From positions 1-7,612 of the forward strand of contig CAAFSR010000401.1 of assembly GCA_900765705.1 (NCBI GenBank): DNA of 7,612 bases, read 5' to 3'. The position numbers and the translations under genes are program-made. The first letter of the stretch is position 1, and each line of letters starts with the position of its first letter. Source of the stretch: an uncultured Faecalibacterium sp. Its GTDB lineage: Bacteria > Bacillota > Clostridia > Oscillospirales > Ruminococcaceae. Of the stretch, positions 5,584-7,612 are shown piece after piece. The notes below the pieces were generated by a model that saw only the letters and a list, made by a program, of their open reading frames with translations, had not been told where the DNA came from and ran no database searches.

Positions 5584-6283
5584 CGTCATCCTCCGCAGGT
5601 TTTTCGTCCTGTTCTGCGCCGGTCACCGGTTCCCCCAGCAGCGCCGAAAGCTCCGGCATAGCAAAATGGGTGTCCGTATCCGCAGGATCCTCGGTATCCT
5701 CAGCCTGCGGTGCCGCCGTGTAGGCGTGGAAGTCCTCAGCTTCCTCTTCGGGGGGCTGCTTGCCCTTTTTGTTTTTCGGGCCGCGCACCAGCCACATGCC
5801 GCACACGATCAGCGCCACGCAGACCACGATCTGCGGCAGGGCGTCCAGCATCAGGTAGATGGCGCGGAAGAAGGGGTTATTCTGCCCCCAGCGCCACATC
5901 ACATCGCCCAGCACCCGCATGATGATGTTGTTGTAGAACACGATCGCGCCCAGTGCGATGAGCCCCCAGCCCACCAGCTTGTGGCTCTCGCCCATGAACT
6001 GGGTCATGCGGGCATCCTGCCAGTTGAAGTGCACCAGATAATCGTCCTCTGGGGCTTTTTCTGCCGCCAGCTGCGCGCGGAGGTTGAGGGTATCGAAAAA
6101 GCTGTACATATACACCACGATGCAGCCGACGACCAGCGCGTCCAGCCCTGTGGTGCTGCCTAAGATAATAAACAGGCAGAACATCGTGATGAGCGAAAGC
6201 CCCCGCTTCATATAGCCCTGATACATCTGCCCCGCACCGGGGATGCAGGCAAACAGCAGGGTCAGGATCCCATTTTTCTTCAT
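5567..6283 (-). CDS. TM2-like membrane protein with acidic C-terminal tail
   Basis: A 238-residue integral membrane protein. The N-terminal 70 residues resemble the TM2 domain: PGAGQMYQGYMKRG (15-28) holds the family's small-residue turn, Tyr, Gly and following Arg-Gly, with hydrophobic helices on both sides. Further helices lie near 103-121 and 150-168. The last 65 residues are hydrophilic and strongly acidic, ending in a run of Asp. TM2 proteins are of broadly unknown biochemical function. I chose ATG 6283 with GAGGGA seven bases upstream; the ATG at 6298, which would overlap the anti-sigma stop codon as ATGA, has only a weak ribosome site and adds five residues. It is the third gene of the sigma operon, 11 bases after the anti-sigma stop, and its own 3' end overlaps the next gene. 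Confidence 0.85.
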   Translation of the reverse strand: MKKNGILTLLFACIPGAGQMYQGYMKRGLSLITMFCLFIILGSTTGLDALVVGCIVVYMYSFFDTLNLRAQLAAEKAPEDDYLVHFNWQDARMTQFMGESHKLVGWGLIALGAIVFYNNIIMRVLGDVMWRWGQNNPFFRAIYLMLDALPQIVVCVALIVCGMWLVRGPKNKKGKQPPEEEAEDFHAYTAAPQAEDTEDPADTDTHFAMPELSALLGEPVTGAEQDEKPAEDDDDRAE

Positions 6284-6294
6284 AATCAGTTCCC

Positions 6295-6816
6295 TCATTT
6301 CTCAGTGGTGTCTGCACTGCGGTGCAAAAGCGCGTCCAGTGCATCGGATAGTTTTTCGGTCAGCTGCTTTTTGTCCTCGATGGGCTTGCCCAGCGGGGCG
6401 GTGGAGGGCTGCGGCGCTTTGTCCTTCACCGGCTTGCCCAGCAGCTCCGGTTCGGTCTGCTGTGTGGTCTGCGGCAGCCATGTGTTCAGCTGCTGCCCGG
6501 TGTGCAGGATCTGTTCCAGCGTACCGGTGCGCCACATGGTCAGTGCCAGCACGGCGGCTACGGTGGCCACGGCGGCGCGTCCCCATGTGTTCTGCATCAA
6601 CCGTATCCAGATGGTGCTCATCACCGCGCCCCGGGCGGAGCGCGGCGGCTGCTCCAGCACATCGCCGGTCAGCAGGGCGGTGTAGCGGTCCATGCAGCGG
6701 TCGCAGTAGGCAAGGTGCTCGGCGGCTTCCAGCCGCTGCAGCTCGTCCAATCGTCCATCGACCAGTGCCTGTAAGCCTTCCTTGCTCAGGCAGCCTTTTG
6801 CGTCAAACAGTTCCAT
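6295..6816 (-). CDS. Zinc-finger (ZAS-type) transmembrane anti-sigma factor
   Basis: This 173-residue protein most likely binds and inhibits the ECF sigma factor encoded just upstream. The N-terminal cytoplasmic domain holds H34-x3-C38-x2-C41 (EHLAYCDRC), the core of the ZAS/zf-HC2 fold. C9 sits 25 residues before H34, where the family usually has its fourth zinc ligand, often His. One membrane helix follows at about 80-95, then an extracytoplasmic tail of about 78 residues. In this tail LGKPVKDK (126-133) and LGKPIEDK (142-149) form a short duplication. Regulated proteolysis of the tail is the usual way such proteins release sigma, but no protease is encoded here. ATG 6816 has GGAGG seven bases upstream; the ATG at 6834 lies on the ribosome-site side and is rejected. 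It overlaps the sigma gene by 14 bases, which fits coupled synthesis of both partners. Confidence 0.9.
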   Translation of the reverse strand: MELFDAKGCLSKEGLQALVDGRLDELQRLEAAEHLAYCDRCMDRYTALLTGDVLEQPPRSARGAVMSTIWIRLMQNTWGRAAVATVAAVLALTMWRTGTLEQILHTGQQLNTWLPQTTQQTEPELLGKPVKDKAPQPSTAPLGKPIEDKKQLTEKLSDALDALLHRSADTTEK

Positions 6817-7348
6817 GTACGCTCCTCCTTTCACAGGGTATGCGGTCGTTTTGCAAGATCTGCTGCGCCAGCAGCTTTTTGGCGCGGTAGATCTGCGCTT
6901 CCACCGTTTTTGGCGGGCGTCCGCACAGCCTTGCAGCTTCGGCCATGGTGTGCTGCTCCAGCAGCACCAGACAGCAGGGTGTGCGGTAGGGCTCGCGCAG
7001 ATTCAAGATCATCTCCGTAAGCTCCTCTTCGCCCAGTGCTTCCAACACCTGCTGCTCCGGCTGCATACCGGGCGGCGCGCCCTCCAGCGCCAGTACCTCG
7101 TCGCCGGGGGTGTTCATTTTGCGCACCCATGCGCTGCGCAGATAATCCTTGGCTTTGTTGGCCGCGATACGCGCCAGCCATTGCTTTTCAAAGCCGGGCG
7201 GGCAGCGGTCGATGGCCCGCCACGCCGCCAGAAAGGTCTCCTGCGTCAGGTCCTGCGCCTCCTGTACATCCGGCACCAGCTGGTGGCAGACCGTGTACAC
7301 GAGCGCCTGATAGTTCTGCACCATCGTGCTGAATTCCTGTGTTGTCAA
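6803..7348 (-). CDS. ECF-type RNA polymerase sigma factor
   Basis: A two-domain (extracytoplasmic-function) sigma-70 factor of 181 residues that would direct RNA polymerase to its own set of promoters. Region 2 spans about 5-72, with DLTQETFLAAWRAI (33-46) and WLARIAANKAKDYLR (57-71). A linker (73-104) leads to region 4 (about 105-165), whose helix-turn-helix reads TMAEAARLCGRPPKTVEAQIYRAKKLL. I chose TTG 7348, so the protein opens (M)TTQEFSTMVQNYQALVY, the right distance before region 2. AAAGGAGG (7361-7368) lies 12 bases upstream, rather far, and no in-frame ATG or GTG fits better; ATG 7324 would cut into region 2, and ATG 7534 lies inside the divergent birA gene. It heads the four-gene operon and overlaps the anti-sigma gene. 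The subfamily and target promoters cannot be named from sequence alone. Confidence 0.92.
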   Translation of the reverse strand: MTTQEFSTMVQNYQALVYTVCHQLVPDVQEAQDLTQETFLAAWRAIDRCPPGFEKQWLARIAANKAKDYLRSAWVRKMNTPGDEVLALEGAPPGMQPEQQVLEALGEEELTEMILNLREPYRTPCCLVLLEQHTMAEAARLCGRPPKTVEAQIYRAKKLLAQQILQNDRIPCERRSVHGTV

Positions 7349-7444
7349 CGCGCTGCACGGCCTCCTTTCCGGTTCTGGCTGCGGTACTCTGCGCCGCCCT
7401 TCTGTCTTTAATACGAGAGAGCGGCGGCGTTTCCTGCAAAAAAC

Positions 7445-7457
7445 TGAAATAATTTCA
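7445..7457. repeat. Short palindrome between the divergent sigma and birA genes
   Basis: TGAAAT (7445-7450), a central A, then ATTTCA (7452-7457). It lies in the 172-base divergent intergenic region, about 30 bases upstream of the likely birA -10 element, where an operator could act. It does not resemble the long spaced BirA operator. Confidence 0.35.
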
Positions 7458-7465
7458 AACTTTTT

Positions 7466-7489
7466 CTTCTCCTGCAGATATGGTACAAT
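7466..7489 (+). promoter_or_regulatory. Candidate promoter of birA
   Basis: An extended -10 element, TGGTACAAT (7481-7489), lies 31 bases before the ATG at 7521. The T-rich DNA at the -35 distance is a weak match. A TATACT on the opposite strand (7493-7498) could belong to the sigma operon, but its -35 region is poor. Confidence 0.45.
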
Positions 7490-7520
7490 AGCAGTATAGC
7501 ACACAGGGAGGGTTTTCGCC

Positions 7521-7612
7521 ATGGCTTCTACCACCCGTCAGGCGCTTTTACAGGCGCTGAGCGCCGCCGGGGGCGCTTATATTTCCGGCCAGCAGCTGGC
7601 GCAGCAGCTGGG
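7521..7612 (+). CDS. birA: Probable biotin operon repressor / biotin-protein ligase BirA, N-terminus only
   Basis: Only the first 30 residues are in the window. They read as the start of a winged-helix domain: an initial helix TRQALLQALSAAGGAY, then ISGQQLAQQLG, matching the 'x-S-G-x-x-L-A-x-x-L-G' pattern found at the start of BirA repressor-ligases just before the recognition helix. BirA attaches biotin to acetyl-CoA carboxylase and, in the bifunctional form, represses biotin genes. The ATG at 7521 has GGGAGGG (7506-7512) eight bases upstream. The ligase domain lies outside the window, so another HTH_11 regulator (for example a NiaR- or DeoR-like repressor) remains possible. Confidence 0.65.
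   Translation, partial: MASTTRQALLQALSAAGGAYISGQQLAQQL

Noticed and set aside
4735..6163. Long plus-strand open frames of 308 and 343 codons opposite the sigma operon
   Set aside because: Their products are His/Gln/Arg-rich shadows of membrane-protein genes with coherent helices, start sites and overlaps on the minus strand.
6243..6890. Plus-strand open frame of 215 codons over the anti-sigma gene
   Set aside because: Antisense to the zinc-binding motif and membrane helix; composition is Ala/Arg/Cys/Ser-rich noise.
7412..7434. ECF-type autoregulated promoter (GGAAAC then CGTA) before the sigma gene
   Set aside because: The motifs are there on the minus strand, but only 13 bases lie between them, shorter than the 16-17 usual for such promoters. 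Kept only as a remote possibility.

Overview
The window looks like chromosomal DNA from a GC-rich member of Bacillota, most like Faecalibacterium or a close relative in the Oscillospiraceae. This rests on codon use rich in G/C at third positions, AGGAGG-type ribosome sites, a THF riboswitch on a folate transporter gene, an M3 oligoendopeptidase, and an ECF sigma/anti-sigma pair. The genus is an inference from style; no search was run. Coding density is high and I see no insertion sequence, phage gene or CRISPR array.

Layout. (1) 1-1793, minus strand: a folate uptake and retention unit. A consensus promoter (1788-1793 and 1765-1770) drives a leader carrying a THF (folT-type) riboswitch (1658-1753), an intrinsic terminator (1550-1591) and a hairpin over the Shine-Dalgarno (1519-1533). 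It is followed by folT (ECF transporter S component) and, after a 337-base gap, folC (folylpolyglutamate synthase, cut by the window edge). That gap holds no gene. It is filled by two diverged copies of a structured repeat in inverted orientation around a central hairpin. (2) 1882-3651, plus strand: an M3 oligoendopeptidase transcribed divergently from folT. (3) 3705-4498, plus strand: a secreted protein of unknown function with its own promoter and terminator. (4) 4530-4690, plus strand: a solitary tRNA-Thr(GGT) with a near-consensus promoter and terminator. (5) 4715-7348, minus strand: four overlapping or tightly spaced genes, in transcription order an ECF sigma factor, a zinc-finger (ZAS-type) membrane anti-sigma factor, a TM2-like membrane protein with an acidic tail, and a three-helix membrane protein with a large C-terminal domain. 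A perfect 36-base palindrome ends the operon. (6) 7484-7612, plus strand: the start of a gene whose first 30 residues look like the DNA-binding domain of the biotin repressor/ligase BirA, divergent from the sigma operon.

How the parts work together. The folate unit makes sense as feedback control: reduced folate bound to the leader RNA should lower expression of the importer FolT, while FolC polyglutamylates folates and keeps them in the cell. The sigma operon looks like an envelope-signal circuit in which the anti-sigma factor holds the sigma factor at the membrane and the two downstream membrane proteins are candidate sensors or effectors.

The most unusual material is the paired structured repeat at 687-987, whose two copies keep loop sequences but change stem sequences on both sides, and the four-gene sigma operon with two uncharacterised membrane partners.
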